64,000 bases of DNA from Parabacteroides distasonis (GTDB taxonomy: Bacteria > Bacteroidota > Bacteroidia > Bacteroidales > Tannerellaceae). The stretch lies in contig NZ_SRYM01000009.1 in the NCBI RefSeq assembly GCF_004793765.1, forward strand, positions 1-64,000, written 5' to 3'. The notes beneath the pieces are model-generated. The model had not been told where the DNA came from and did no database searches. It saw only the letters and a list, made by a program, of their open reading frames with translations. This document shows positions 1 to 7,799 of the stretch, piece after piece. A program made the translations under genes and the position numbers. Within the stretch, counting starts at the first letter, position 1, and every line of letters begins with the position of its first letter.

Positions 1-26
1 GTGGACCAAATTTATTTAATTTTTAA

Positions 27-53
27 CTAGCTCCCATTTTTATGGGACACTAG
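27..53. other. Small hairpin flanked by CTAG
   Basis: TCCCAT and ATGGGA pair around a four-T loop, with CTAG on both sides. Neither strand has a clear T-run after the stem, so it is not a convincing terminator. It could be the edge of something that continues to the left of the window. Confidence 0.3.
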
Positions 54-310
54 TGAGCCAAAGATAAAACTAATAATCGGAATGTATTCATATTGGTAGG
101 TTTAATTAAATTGTGCTTTTGTTAGGGAAGGGTTAGGTATAGCTGTCTTTTTATCGAAAAGAAGCTGTTTGTCGTGACAAACGATGTAAACGAAAAGGAC
201 AAATCTGGAGTGGAAAATGGTGAATATGGGGTTTGGAAGCCGGAAATAAGTGTGTTTTTATGCGAAAGTAATTGAAAAAGGGTGCGCAAGTACCCTTGTT
301 TGGACACACC

Positions 311-600
311 AGTACTGCCGTTGGGCATCAGAAGTAGCTGTGAACTGGATCGGAAGTAAGTGCGAATGGGCATTCAAGTAGGTTCATGAACCGGTTGAGG
401 CGGTATTGGACTTCTATTTTGGCTCTTTTGGGATGAATTACGGTGAAAGGTTTCGCTAGAATAAAAGGCTGTTTTTTGTCATTTATCTATGAACCAGCGT
501 ATTGCTAATTTCTTTTTTCATATTTGAGAGCGAACCGTACGCTGGTCCGAAATATGCGGATCTCCGGGGGATAAGATGACAAATTGTCAAAATGTCAATC
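311..600 (+). repeat. Dispersed ~295-bp noncoding repeat, copy A
   Basis: This stretch matches 41309-41603 in the same orientation and 6912-7207 in reverse. Shared landmarks in order are TACTGCCGTTGGGCATC, then AACTGGATC, AATGGGCATT, a CGCTAGAATAAAAGGC-like block and a terminal ACAAATTGTCA-like block. Weaker similarity continues about 60 bp to the left. The copies differ by scattered substitutions and short gaps. Confidence 0.8.
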
Positions 601-680
601 GACGAATCAAGCGGAGCCTTGTCCTTTGTAAAGATAGATTAATTAGCGTATATATCTTTATCGTTCACAGGATTTTTCCC

Positions 681-688
681 TATTTTTG
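681..688 (+). promoter_or_regulatory. Bacteroidetes -7 promoter element
   Basis: TATTTTTG matches the Bacteroidetes primary sigma -7 consensus TAnnTTTG and sits 27 bp before the start at 715. No good -33 TTG is visible at the right spacing. Confidence 0.45.
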
Positions 689-714
689 TCTCTCAATTGA
701 AATATGAAGACTGA

Positions 715-2628
715 ATGGAAGATAAATACGTGAGAAATAGTTTACGGTTCTTTATAGGGGTATTTCTGCTGGCCGTGCTGTATTCGTGCGCCAATATCGC
801 TTCTCCGAACGGAGGGCCTTATGATGAGGTTCCACCTAAGTTCGTAAGCAGTACACCGTTGCCTAACCAAATAAACTATAAGGGAAAAAAGGTGGAGATT
901 ATTTTTGATGAGTTGATCCAGATCGATAAGCCTACCGAGAATGTGATCATCACTCCGCCCCAAATGGAGCAACCCGTTATCCGGGCGAATGGCCGGAAGG
1001 CGGTCATCGAGCTGATGGATACGTTGAAGGAGAATACGACCTATACGATAGACTTCACCAATTCGATCTCCGATAATAATGAGAAGAATGTATTGGAGAA
1101 TTATTCCTTCGCGTTCTCTACCGGCGAATCCATAGACAGTATGGAGGTGTCCGGAATCTTGCTGAACGCCGAGAATCTGGAGCCTATGCCGGGTATTACG
1201 ATCGGTGTACATACGAATCTGGAGGATTCCGCCTTTACGACGATCCCGTTTGTCCGTACTTCCCGTACGAACGATAAGGGGGAGTTTACGATTCGTAACA
1301 TGGCCCCCGGAACCTATCGGATCTATGCCTTGGAGGATGTGATGCGTTCCTATAAGTACAGCCAGCCAGGGCAGCAGATCGCCTTTTACGATTCCTTGAT
1401 CGTACCGGCTTTTGAGTTGACGGCCCGTCAGGATACGATTTGGAAAGATAGCTTGACGATCGATACGGTGATGACAGTCGGTTATACCCATTTTATGCCG
1501 GACAATATCGAGTTACGTCTGTTTAAGGAGAAAGTAGAGCGTCAGTATATGTTGAGGCCGGAGCGTACGGATGAGAAAATACTAACCTTGCGTTTCAATG
1601 CCTCCTTGGACACCATTCCGGTACCAGTTCCTTTGAATTTCACCCCGGCAGATAGTAATTGGTATTTCTTGCAGACAGCGGAAGAAGGAAAAGCCGTACA
1701 TTACTGGTTGACCGATTCTTTGATCTGGAAGCAAGATACGTTGCGAGTGGAGGTGAATTACCTGAAAAGCGATTCCATGAATGTACTTCGTCCACAGACG
1801 GATACGGTACAATTTGCCATGCGCCGCCGTCCTGTGGAGAACAAGAAAAAGAAAAAAAACGACGAGCCGGAACCCATCGAGTTTCTAGGAATGAATGTAA
1901 ACGCTTCCGGAGCGATCAACATTTATGACACCTTGACTGTTACATTCAATGAACCGGTAGCGGGGTTAACGAAAGATCATTTTTATCTGGATCAGAAAGT
2001 GGATACGCTTTGGGAAGCCGTTGACTTCGATTTCTTCCCGGATACGACGAATTCCTTGAATTTTTTCATCAAGCGCCCGTGGAAATATGGCGAGGAATAC
2101 CGTTTGGAAATAGACTCCGCTACGATATTCAGTGCCTATGGTAAATGGAATGATGGGTATAGCGGGGAATTCAAGATCAAGAAAGAAGATGAGTATGGAC
2201 ATCTATATATCAATGTCGAGGGAGCGGATACCACCGCTTTCGTGGAATTATTGAATAGTAACGACCAACCGGTCCGTAAGGTGAAGGTAAAAGATGGCGG
2301 TGTGCTCTTCATGGACTTGAAACCGGATAAATATTATGCCCGCCTAATAGTAGACGTGAATGATAACGATGTCTGGGATACCGGTAATTACGCCGAGAAA
2401 AGGCAGCCGGAGCTTGTCTTCTATAGCCCGAAGATGTTCAATATCATGCAGAACTGGGAAGTGGAGGAGACGTGGAATATCAAGGCTACACCGATGAAAC
2501 GGCAGAAACCGATCGATATCACGAAGAATAAACCGAAAGAGCTAACGAAAAAGAAAAGAGATTACAAAAATGAGGGAACACAGTCTTCGTCCAATAGGAA
2601 CAGCGGTGTGGGCGGCTTGCGCTTCTAA
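715..2628 (+). CDS. Ig-like (SbsA-type) domain lipoprotein
   Basis: A 637-residue predicted outer-membrane lipoprotein of unknown exact role. The N-terminus has a hydrophobic stretch ending LAVLYSC, so Cys25 is the likely lipidation site. Residues about 40-130 (PPKFVSSTPLPNQ onwards) look like the bacterial SbsA/Ig-like domain common in Bacteroidetes lipoproteins. A second Ig-like strand pattern begins near residue 395 (NIYDTLTVTFNEPV). The C-terminus is basic and low complexity. An upstream ATG at 704 opens a different frame that stops at once, so 715 is the start. The next gene overlaps its last 59 bases, which suggests translational coupling in a two-gene operon. Confidence 0.85.
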   Translation: MEDKYVRNSLRFFIGVFLLAVLYSCANIASPNGGPYDEVPPKFVSSTPLPNQINYKGKKVEIIFDELIQIDKPTENVIITPPQMEQPVIRANGRKAVIELMDTLKENTTYTIDFTNSISDNNEKNVLENYSFAFSTGESIDSMEVSGILLNAENLEPMPGITIGVHTNLEDSAFTTIPFVRTSRTNDKGEFTIRNMAPGTYRIYALEDVMRSYKYSQPGQQIAFYDSLIVPAFELTARQDTIWKDSLTIDTVMTVGYTHFMPDNIELRLFKEKVERQYMLRPERTDEKILTLRFNASLDTIPVPVPLNFTPADSNWYFLQTAEEGKAVHYWLTDSLIWKQDTLRVEVNYLKSDSMNVLRPQTDTVQFAMRRRPVENKKKKKNDEPEPIEFLGMNVNASGAINIYDTLTVTFNEPVAGLTKDHFYLDQKVDTLWEAVDFDFFPDTTNSLNFFIKRPWKYGEEYRLEIDSATIFSAYGKWNDGYSGEFKIKKEDEYGHLYINVEGADTTAFVELLNSNDQPVRKVKVKDGGVLFMDLKPDKYYARLIVDVNDNDVWDTGNYAEKRQPELVFYSPKMFNIMQNWEVEETWNIKATPMKRQKPIDITKNKPKELTKKKRDYKNEGTQSSSNRNSGVGGLRF

Positions 2629-3436
2629 ACTGTATATATGCGTTTTCTTTTTGTGTGCGGCGGGCCTTATGTCTTTGCGGGCACAAACTTTGCCGTTATC
2701 CCATGGGGAGCGGGTGGATTACGATCTTTATTTCAAGTGGGGACTCATCATGTCGAAGGCCGGTTTGGCTACCCTTTCCGTGAAAGAATCGGAATACCAA
2801 GGAGTGCCGTCATGGCATTATAACCTGTTGTTCCGCACCGGTGGCGTGATCGAGAAAGTCTTCGGGATGCGTGATACGATGGATTGCTATTACTCAAAGG
2901 TGCCTCAGCTCTTGTTCAGCTCGAAGCGCACGAATGAGGGGGATTACTATTTGGTGGATAATCTTCAGTTTGAGTATCAAGGAAGCGGTAGGGTCGAGAT
3001 CCACTCGCATCGCTATACGTTAAAGGAAACAAAGATCGATACGATGCTGATGGCGAAAGGGCGTGTATTCGATATGTTAGGGGCCACTATGTACCTTCGT
3101 TCGTTGGATTGGCGGACGATGGGTTACGGGGCGGAATTCCCTTTTATAATCGCTATCGGCCGGGATCTTGTAAACGCCCGTTTCCGCTATACGGGGCAAC
3201 AGATCGTCGAGCATAAAGGGGCTAAATTCCGTACCCGCCATTTCTATATCGATATCTACGATGAGGCCTTCACTCAAGCCAAGGAAGCTGCGGAGGTCTG
3301 GATCGGTGATGACGAGAACCATATCCCGATAAAGATCCGAGCGAAACTGAAGATCGGGGCGGCCGAGGTCTATTATAAAGATTCCTATAATTTGCGTGCC
3401 CCGCTTACTTGCCGTATCGTGGTGCAGAAGAAATGA
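2570..3436 (+). CDS. DUF3108 domain-containing periplasmic protein
   Basis: A 288-residue protein of the DUF3108 type, a family seen in many Gram-negative envelope proteins with no settled function. A signal-like segment (about residues 19-38, KLYICVFFLCAAGLMSLRAQ) precedes the mature domain, which starts LPLSHGERVDYDLYFKWG, a typical DUF3108 opening. The start at 2570 gives a 59-base overlap with the lipoprotein gene. An in-frame GTG at 2606 would shorten the overlap and still keep the signal peptide, so the exact start is uncertain. A strong terminator follows, closing the operon. Confidence 0.8.
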   Translation: MREHSLRPIGTAVWAACASKLYICVFFLCAAGLMSLRAQTLPLSHGERVDYDLYFKWGLIMSKAGLATLSVKESEYQGVPSWHYNLLFRTGGVIEKVFGMRDTMDCYYSKVPQLLFSSKRTNEGDYYLVDNLQFEYQGSGRVEIHSHRYTLKETKIDTMLMAKGRVFDMLGATMYLRSLDWRTMGYGAEFPFIIAIGRDLVNARFRYTGQQIVEHKGAKFRTRHFYIDIYDEAFTQAKEAAEVWIGDDENHIPIKIRAKLKIGAAEVYYKDSYNLRAPLTCRIVVQKK

Positions 3437-3460
3437 AAGCTTTTTAGATAGGCTTGTGTT

Positions 3461-3502
3461 TCTCGCACCCGGCTCATCACGGAGCTGGGGCGAGAGCTTT
3501 TT
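3461..3502 (+). terminator. Rho-independent terminator after the DUF3108 gene
   Basis: A GC-rich stem (TCTCGC-CCC-GCTC pairing with GAGC-GGG-GCGAGA) is followed by CTTTTTAT. It lies just after the stop at 3436 and before the convergent thioesterase gene. Confidence 0.8.
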
Positions 3503-3516
3503 ATAGAATTTCTTTT

Positions 3517-3924
3517 TTAAACCAACGGAGTGAAGGGTAATTCCGTGTCTTTGCGGTAACCTGTACCATTAAAAGTAGCGATTAATTCTCCGGCTTCATT
3601 GGTGATACGGACTTCGCAATTCGCCAGTCTCTTATGGCTGAACGCTTCTTTCGCTTCCGCATATAAGTATCCCTTACTCTCCGCCTTAAAGAAATTGATG
3701 TTTGAGGTAATGGATAATGTCAGGCGTGCGTGGCTATTAGTCGCTGCGGCGAAAGCCAGATCCGCCAACGTGAAGATCGCCCCACCTTGACATACGCCTC
3801 CACCATTTAAATGTTCGGGCTTAATGAGCATACGCGCCTTGGCGTAACCGTTGCCCGTTTCTAATAATTCAACGCCCGCAAGCAAGGCGAATTTATCGCC
3901 TTGAAGAAATTCATGGATTGTCAT
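3517..3924 (-). CDS. PaaI-family hotdog thioesterase
   Basis: A 135-residue protein with the single hotdog fold of the PaaI/YdiI-type acyl-CoA thioesterases. The diagnostic stretch HLNGGGVCQGG (residues 38-48) followed by Asp55 matches the active-site pattern HxxxGxxxxGG...D of these enzymes. Its natural acyl-CoA substrate cannot be read from sequence. It lies 25 bp after cysS on the same strand, so it is probably the second gene of a cysS operon. Confidence 0.85.
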   Translation of the reverse strand: MTIHEFLQGDKFALLAGVELLETGNGYAKARMLIKPEHLNGGGVCQGGAIFTLADLAFAAATNSHARLTLSITSNINFFKAESKGYLYAEAKEAFSHKRLANCEVRITNEAGELIATFNGTGYRKDTELPFTPLV

Positions 3925-3949
3925 AACCTCTTACTATTCGCTTGGTGGA

Positions 3950-5425
3950 TTATTTGCTTAGTTTCCATTCCGCTCCGTCCTTGGTATCCTTGATTTCGAA
4001 TCCCATCGCGGTTAATTCGTTGCGGATCTTGTCGGAAGTCGCCCAGTCTTTGTTCGCTTTTGCTTGTTGGCGGATAGATAACAAGAGATCCACGGCCTTA
4101 CCGAACGCTTCGTAATGGTTGCCACCAGCGGAAGCCTCGTCTTTCATACCTAGGATATCGAACAAGAATAAATGGAATACCTCTTGTAACTCTTTCAAGT
4201 CTTCCTCGGATAGAGTAGCTTTACCGTCTTTTACGGAGTTGATCGCACGGGTAGCGTCGAATAGATGAGAGATCACGATCGGTGAGTTCAAATCGTCATT
4301 CATGGCCTCGAAACATTTCTCACGAAGACCTTTCGTGTCTACGGTAGAGGTAGCGGACGGTTTCAACTTCATCAAATGTCCGTATGCCTCCATCAAGCGT
4401 GACAAGCCCTTCTCGGCAGCTTGCAAAGCCTCGTTGCTGAAATCAACCGTGCTGCGGTAATGCGCTTGCAGGATGAAGAAACGGATTGTCATGGCGGAGT
4501 ACGCCTGTTGCAAGGAGGCGTGATCGCCCGTGAAGAATTGATCCAGCGTGATGAAATTGCCCAGCGACTTACCCATCTTCTGCCCGTTGATGGTGATCAT
4601 ATTATTGTGCATCCAATAATGAACCATATCATCTCCTTGGGAAGCCACAGCTTGTGCGATCTCGCATTCATGGTGCGGGAAGATCAAGTCCATGCCTCCT
4701 CCGTGGATGTCGAAATGCTCCCCGAGGTACTTCTTGCCCATGGCGGTACATTCGCAGTGCCAGCCGGGGAAGCCGTCGCTCCACGGAGACGGCCAACGCA
4801 TGATATGCTCTGGCTGGGCGCATTTCCAAAGGGCGAAGTCGATGGCGTTATGCTTCTCGTCCTGCCCGTCTAACGCACGGGTCGTGTTCAGCATATCCTC
4901 GATATTCCGGCCGGAAAGGATGCCGTATTTATGATCCTTGTTATACTTTTCCACGTCGAAATATACGGAACCCTGGCTTTCGTAAGCGTAGCCGTTATCC
5001 AGAATCTTCTTGACCAGCTCGATTTGCTCGATAATATGTCCGGAAGCGTGCGGCTCGATACTAGGAGGAAGTACGTTCAGCGCATCCATCGCTTGATGAT
5101 AACGATTGAGGTAATATTGAACCACTTCCATCGGCTCCAACTGCTCGAGCCGTGCCTTCTTGGCGATCTTATCCTCCCCGTCATCGGCGTCGTGCTCCAA
5201 ATGTCCGACATCGGTTATATTGCGTACGTAACGTACTTTATATCCTAGATGAGTGAGATAACGGAATAGCAAGTCGAACGTGATCGCCGGACGTGCGTGT
5301 CCCAGATGAGCGTCACCATAAACCGTAGGACCACATACATACATACCTACATGCGGCTCATGCAGGGGTTTGAATGGCTCCTTTTTTCTCGTAAGCGTGT
5401 TGTAAATACTCAATGGATGTTCCAT
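3950..5425 (-). CDS. cysS: Cysteine--tRNA ligase
   Basis: Class I aminoacyl-tRNA synthetase charging tRNA-Cys, cytoplasmic. With the start chosen here it has 491 residues, close to the family norm. It shows the zinc-site opening [13 protein letters not shown], the HIGH-type motif HLGH (residues 40-43) and the KMSKS-type motif KMGKS. A longer in-frame reading begins at 5461, but the promoter -7 element at 5449-5456 lies inside that extension and the family begins at about this Met ([10 protein letters not shown]), so 5425 is preferred. Confidence 0.97.
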   Translation of the reverse strand: MEHPLSIYNTLTRKKEPFKPLHEPHVGMYVCGPTVYGDAHLGHARPAITFDLLFRYLTHLGYKVRYVRNITDVGHLEHDADDGEDKIAKKARLEQLEPMEVVQYYLNRYHQAMDALNVLPPSIEPHASGHIIEQIELVKKILDNGYAYESQGSVYFDVEKYNKDHKYGILSGRNIEDMLNTTRALDGQDEKHNAIDFALWKCAQPEHIMRWPSPWSDGFPGWHCECTAMGKKYLGEHFDIHGGGMDLIFPHHECEIAQAVASQGDDMVHYWMHNNMITINGQKMGKSLGNFITLDQFFTGDHASLQQAYSAMTIRFFILQAHYRSTVDFSNEALQAAEKGLSRLMEAYGHLMKLKPSATSTVDTKGLREKCFEAMNDDLNSPIVISHLFDATRAINSVKDGKATLSEEDLKELQEVFHLFLFDILGMKDEASAGGNHYEAFGKAVDLLLSIRQQAKANKDWATSDKIRNELTAMGFEIKDTKDGAEWKLSK

Positions 5426-5448
5426 ATACTGTCTGTGTTTAGTAATCG

Positions 5449-5456
5449 CGAACTTA
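5449..5456 (-). promoter_or_regulatory. Promoter -7 element for cysS
   Basis: On the minus strand it reads TAAGTTCG, a Bacteroidetes -7 variant (TAnnTTCG), about 24 bp upstream of the ATG at 5425. It supports the shorter cysS start. Confidence 0.45.
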
Positions 5457-5495
5457 CACAAAATCCTTGGAATAAACGAATAAAAAGCCGTAGAA

Positions 5496-5515
5496 CCCCA
5501 TCTTTAACAATGGGG
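5496..5515. other. Hairpin upstream of cysS
   Basis: CCCCAT and ATGGGG pair around an 8-base loop. It lies between the cysS promoter and the end of hxlR. Its role is unknown. No T-run follows on either strand. Confidence 0.35.
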
Positions 5516-5697
5516 CATCCAACCCTCTTGATTATATTATTGTAAGTAAAAATAAAGTATAGCTATCTTTTTGTCGTAGATGGATGCTTTCTATTTGCGT
5601 AAATACGGTGAGCCTGTATCGGCAAGAAATCTTCATGGCGACTTCTCGGTCTTCCAAAAAGCACGATGATCCTTTCTCAAAAACACGTACGTTTTTT

Positions 5698-6075
5698 TCA
5701 GGCCTTGTGGACGATCGCTCGCTTGCGGTCTTTCAGTATCGCATCCATGTTCTCTAGGGCCCACCCTATTAGCGCATAGATGTGGGGCAGCAGGGTTTGG
5801 GCTCTTTCGGTGAGCGCGTATTCTACACGTGGCGGCACCTCGGGATAGATGGTGCGCGTTACGTAGCCATCCTCTTCGAGCGTGCGGAGTGTCACGGTCA
5901 GCATTTTCTGCGAAATGTCCGGGATCTTGCGCTGCAATTCCTTGAATCGCACGGCCCGGTTTTCCTTGTTGAGCGTGTAGATGACCAGTATGGACCATTT
6001 GTCGCTGATCCTTGCGAGTATGTTTCGTATGGGGCAGCCGGGGAATAGGGCATCCTCGATCGTTGTTCTATCCAT
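5698..6075 (-). CDS. HxlR-family transcriptional regulator
   Basis: A 125-residue winged-helix DNA-binding protein of the HxlR/MarR-like group. Typical features are Cys14 in the N-terminal GCPIR segment, where thiol-sensing HxlR proteins have their reactive cysteine, the ISDKWSILVIYTL helix and the wing SQKMLTVTLRTLEEDGYVTR. It is divergently transcribed from a cupin gene. The shared region holds a well-formed promoter for each gene and a short palindrome inside the hxlR promoter. A local regulator-target pair with autoregulation is therefore likely but inferred. Confidence 0.9.
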   Translation of the reverse strand: MDRTTIEDALFPGCPIRNILARISDKWSILVIYTLNKENRAVRFKELQRKIPDISQKMLTVTLRTLEEDGYVTRTIYPEVPPRVEYALTERAQTLLPHIYALIGWALENMDAILKDRKRAIVHKA

Positions 6076-6101
6076 AATGTCCTGTGTTTCGGATTACTCT
6101 A

Positions 6102-6133
6102 CAAAGGTAATCAAACCGCATTTAAGCGGCAAA
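6102..6133 (-). promoter_or_regulatory. hxlR promoter with embedded palindrome
   Basis: On the minus strand: TTTG (6130-6133), a 20-bp spacer, then TACCTTTG (6102-6109), an excellent Bacteroidetes promoter. The spacer contains the dyad CCGC-N6-GCGG (6116-6129), well placed to act as an operator blocking this promoter. Confidence 0.65.
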
Positions 6134-6224
6134 CGAAAAATTTCTTGAAAAAATATTCGTTCGCAACTGTTTCAATATTAACAAAGGTTACTTCGAGGTA
6201 ACTATTTGAGCTTTAAGTGCCTAC

Positions 6225-6255
6225 TTGCGTGGATAGAACGGTGGTGATATCTTTG
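6225..6255 (+). promoter_or_regulatory. Promoter for the cupin gene
   Basis: TTG at 6225-6227, a 20-bp spacer and TATCTTTG at 6248-6255 fit the Bacteroidetes -33/-7 consensus. The cupin ATG is 60 bp downstream. Confidence 0.6.
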
Positions 6256-6314
6256 CGTCATGAAAAGGGAGTGAGACCCCTTGGAATAGCGAACCATTAA
6301 AGAAAACGAGTAGT

Positions 6315-6764
6315 ATGAAACAGATTGAGCAAGTTGCGGCAGCAACACAATTCAGTGCCATTAACGTGGGTAAATTGAGTGATTTGAATGAGTACGTATT
6401 GGAACTTGGCCCTGAGGTGAAAATCCCCGGCAAGGTATTTGGCGGAACGGCTTTAGGGGCCAAGGGCGGAGAGTTCTCTTTCCAGGTATTCCAACCGGGT
6501 ATGGAGACGGGGTTCTTGCATACGCATAAGACGCATGAGGAACTTTACTTTTTCTTGAGCGGCAAAGGCGAGTTCCAGGTAGATGGCCAAGTGTTCCCCG
6601 TAGAGGAGGGTAGTGTGGCACGTGTGGCTCCCGACGGGAAGCGAAGCGTGCGCAACAATGGGACGGCACCACTCGTGATGCTCTGTGTACAATACCGTGG
6701 TAATACGTTCACGGCAGCCGACGCGGCCGACGGTGTGATCTTGAATGAACCTGTAAACTGGTAA
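6315..6764 (+). CDS. Cupin-domain protein
   Basis: A 149-residue single-domain cupin. The first cupin motif is visible as H69-T-H71-x2-H74-E75-E-LYFFLSGKGEF, so a divalent metal site is likely. The usual histidine of the second motif is not obvious in the APDGKRSVRNNG stretch. Members of this fold include small isomerases, dioxygenases and binding proteins, and the substrate cannot be assigned. It is transcribed away from the HxlR regulator and is its most likely target. It is a stand-alone gene, with a long gene-free region following. Confidence 0.85.
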   Translation: MKQIEQVAAATQFSAINVGKLSDLNEYVLELGPEVKIPGKVFGGTALGAKGGEFSFQVFQPGMETGFLHTHKTHEELYFFLSGKGEFQVDGQVFPVEEGSVARVAPDGKRSVRNNGTAPLVMLCVQYRGNTFTAADAADGVILNEPVNW

Positions 6765-6911
6765 GCGAAGGAAGAGACAGGCTTATATGATTAGTTTGCT
6801 TGTGCTGGTTTGCGCCTATGCCTTTGGTACGGGCGTAAACCGTTCTGAGAAACCCTGAAATTCGCGACAGCTTGGCGGTCTGCATAGCCATTATTCCAAA
6901 TCCCAGGAAAT

Positions 6912-7207
6912 GATCATTGACATTCTGACCTTTTGTAAACGGAAGTCCCGGAGAATCGCTTTTTCCGGGCCAACATGCGGCTCGTCGCCAAATTCGCAAG
7001 AAAAAATCGGCAATCCATTCATAGCTAACACGATACTGAAAAACGGCCTTTCGTTCTAGCGAAAATAATTCTCCCTAATTCATATTTACGGCCTTATTTG
7101 GGCGATTTCGGAGGGTTACGACTGGGTTATAACCGGGTTACAATGCCCATTTGTGACTACTTATGATCCAGTCCGCGGCTATTCACGATGCCCAACGGCA
7201 GTATCGG
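6912..7207 (-). repeat. Dispersed ~295-bp noncoding repeat, copy B (inverted)
   Basis: The reverse complement aligns with copies A and C along its whole length. It starts CGATACTGCCGTTGGGCATC, continues through ACTGGATC, AATGGGCATT and TTCGCTAGAACGAAAGGCCG, and ends ACAAAAGGTCAGAATGTCAA. Similarity continues weakly to about 7285, where it meets the end of a degraded reading frame. Confidence 0.8.
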
Positions 7208-7289
7208 CGTAGCCTGATGGCACTATATGTGTAGGCTTTCACCGCCTAATGTGCCTAAAAACGGGGATATTTCCGCCTCGGAAGGCGTT

Positions 7290-7586
7290 TTATGGCTCCT
7301 CTTGGCTCTTGGTTTGGTTGATCTTAGGGATGGCGTTGTCACGATTCTCCTGTAATAAAGAATCATAAAGAAAGGAAGAGGGCGATTCCGTCGACTTATC
7401 GATAATTTGGCCCAGTCGTTGTAATATCTTTTATGCGATCGTTGGGTTCGATAAACGAGTTAATCGATGCTTATTTACTGTTGTAGCTGCTTTGCGTTCA
7501 TTCTTTTGGATATTTGTGTTGTTCAGATATTTGCTTATCTCCATTGCCATCCACCCGGTAATCAGATAGACAGCAAACGGTAATTC
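7290..7586 (-). pseudogene. Possible remnant of an unrecognised gene
   Basis: Reading the minus strand in one frame gives about 50 open codons (with PFAVYLITGWMAMEISKYLN), one stop at 7431-7433, then 46 more codons ending at a stop at 7290-7292 (with KILQRLGQIIDKSTESP). The composition is protein-like and the frame is kept across the stop, which suggests the C-terminus of a decayed gene. No upstream start is visible. I do not recognise the family, so the call is weak. Confidence 0.35.
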
Positions 7587-7772
7587 TTAGCCTTGGGCGA
7601 TTTTTCATCTATGGCTTCTGTTACGGCTTAATGTAAAAGCGTCGGCCGATCACCAGGCTGTGCCTCGAAAGAAGGTGAAAAGCCGTTACGCCGCAAGATA
7701 AACTTTCTTTTTCGATAAGATATATTTACTTGGGCAATTAATATATACTGCGTTTTTTCGGTTTTATATTCG

Positions 7773-7780
7773 TACCTTCG
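7773..7780 (+). promoter_or_regulatory. -7 promoter element for the GH110 gene
   Basis: TACCTTCG fits TAnnTTCG and lies 20 bp before the ATG at 7800. No clear -33 element is visible. Confidence 0.45.
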
Positions 7781-7799
7781 CGGATATAATTGATTTTCT

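Larger units (their letters stand above)
1..714. other. Gene-poor stretch before the first gene
   Basis: No convincing gene is seen. It holds a hairpin near 27-53 (TCCCAT / ATGGGA around a TTTT loop, bracketed by CTAG words), the first copy of a dispersed repeat (about 311-600) and a promoter for the gene at 715. An 83-codon reading frame on the minus strand (122-373) starts inside the repeat. I do not count it as a gene, because the matching stretch in another copy contains a stop. Confidence 0.6.
6765..7799. other. 1-kb gap without an intact gene
   Basis: This gap contains the inverted copy B of the dispersed repeat (6912-7207), a possible gene remnant on the minus strand (7290-7586) and a promoter element before the glycosidase gene. 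The only sizeable open frame (6709-6999, minus) overlaps the repeat and the cupin gene and looks accidental. Confidence 0.6.

Noticed and set aside
1-53. End of an insertion sequence
   Set aside because: The hairpin at the window start looks like an element edge, but there is no transposase and no partner inverted repeat in view, so it cannot be supported.
6709-6999. 96-codon minus-strand frame near the cupin gene
   Set aside because: It overlaps the 3' end of the cupin gene and one end of repeat copy B, and no protein family features are visible.
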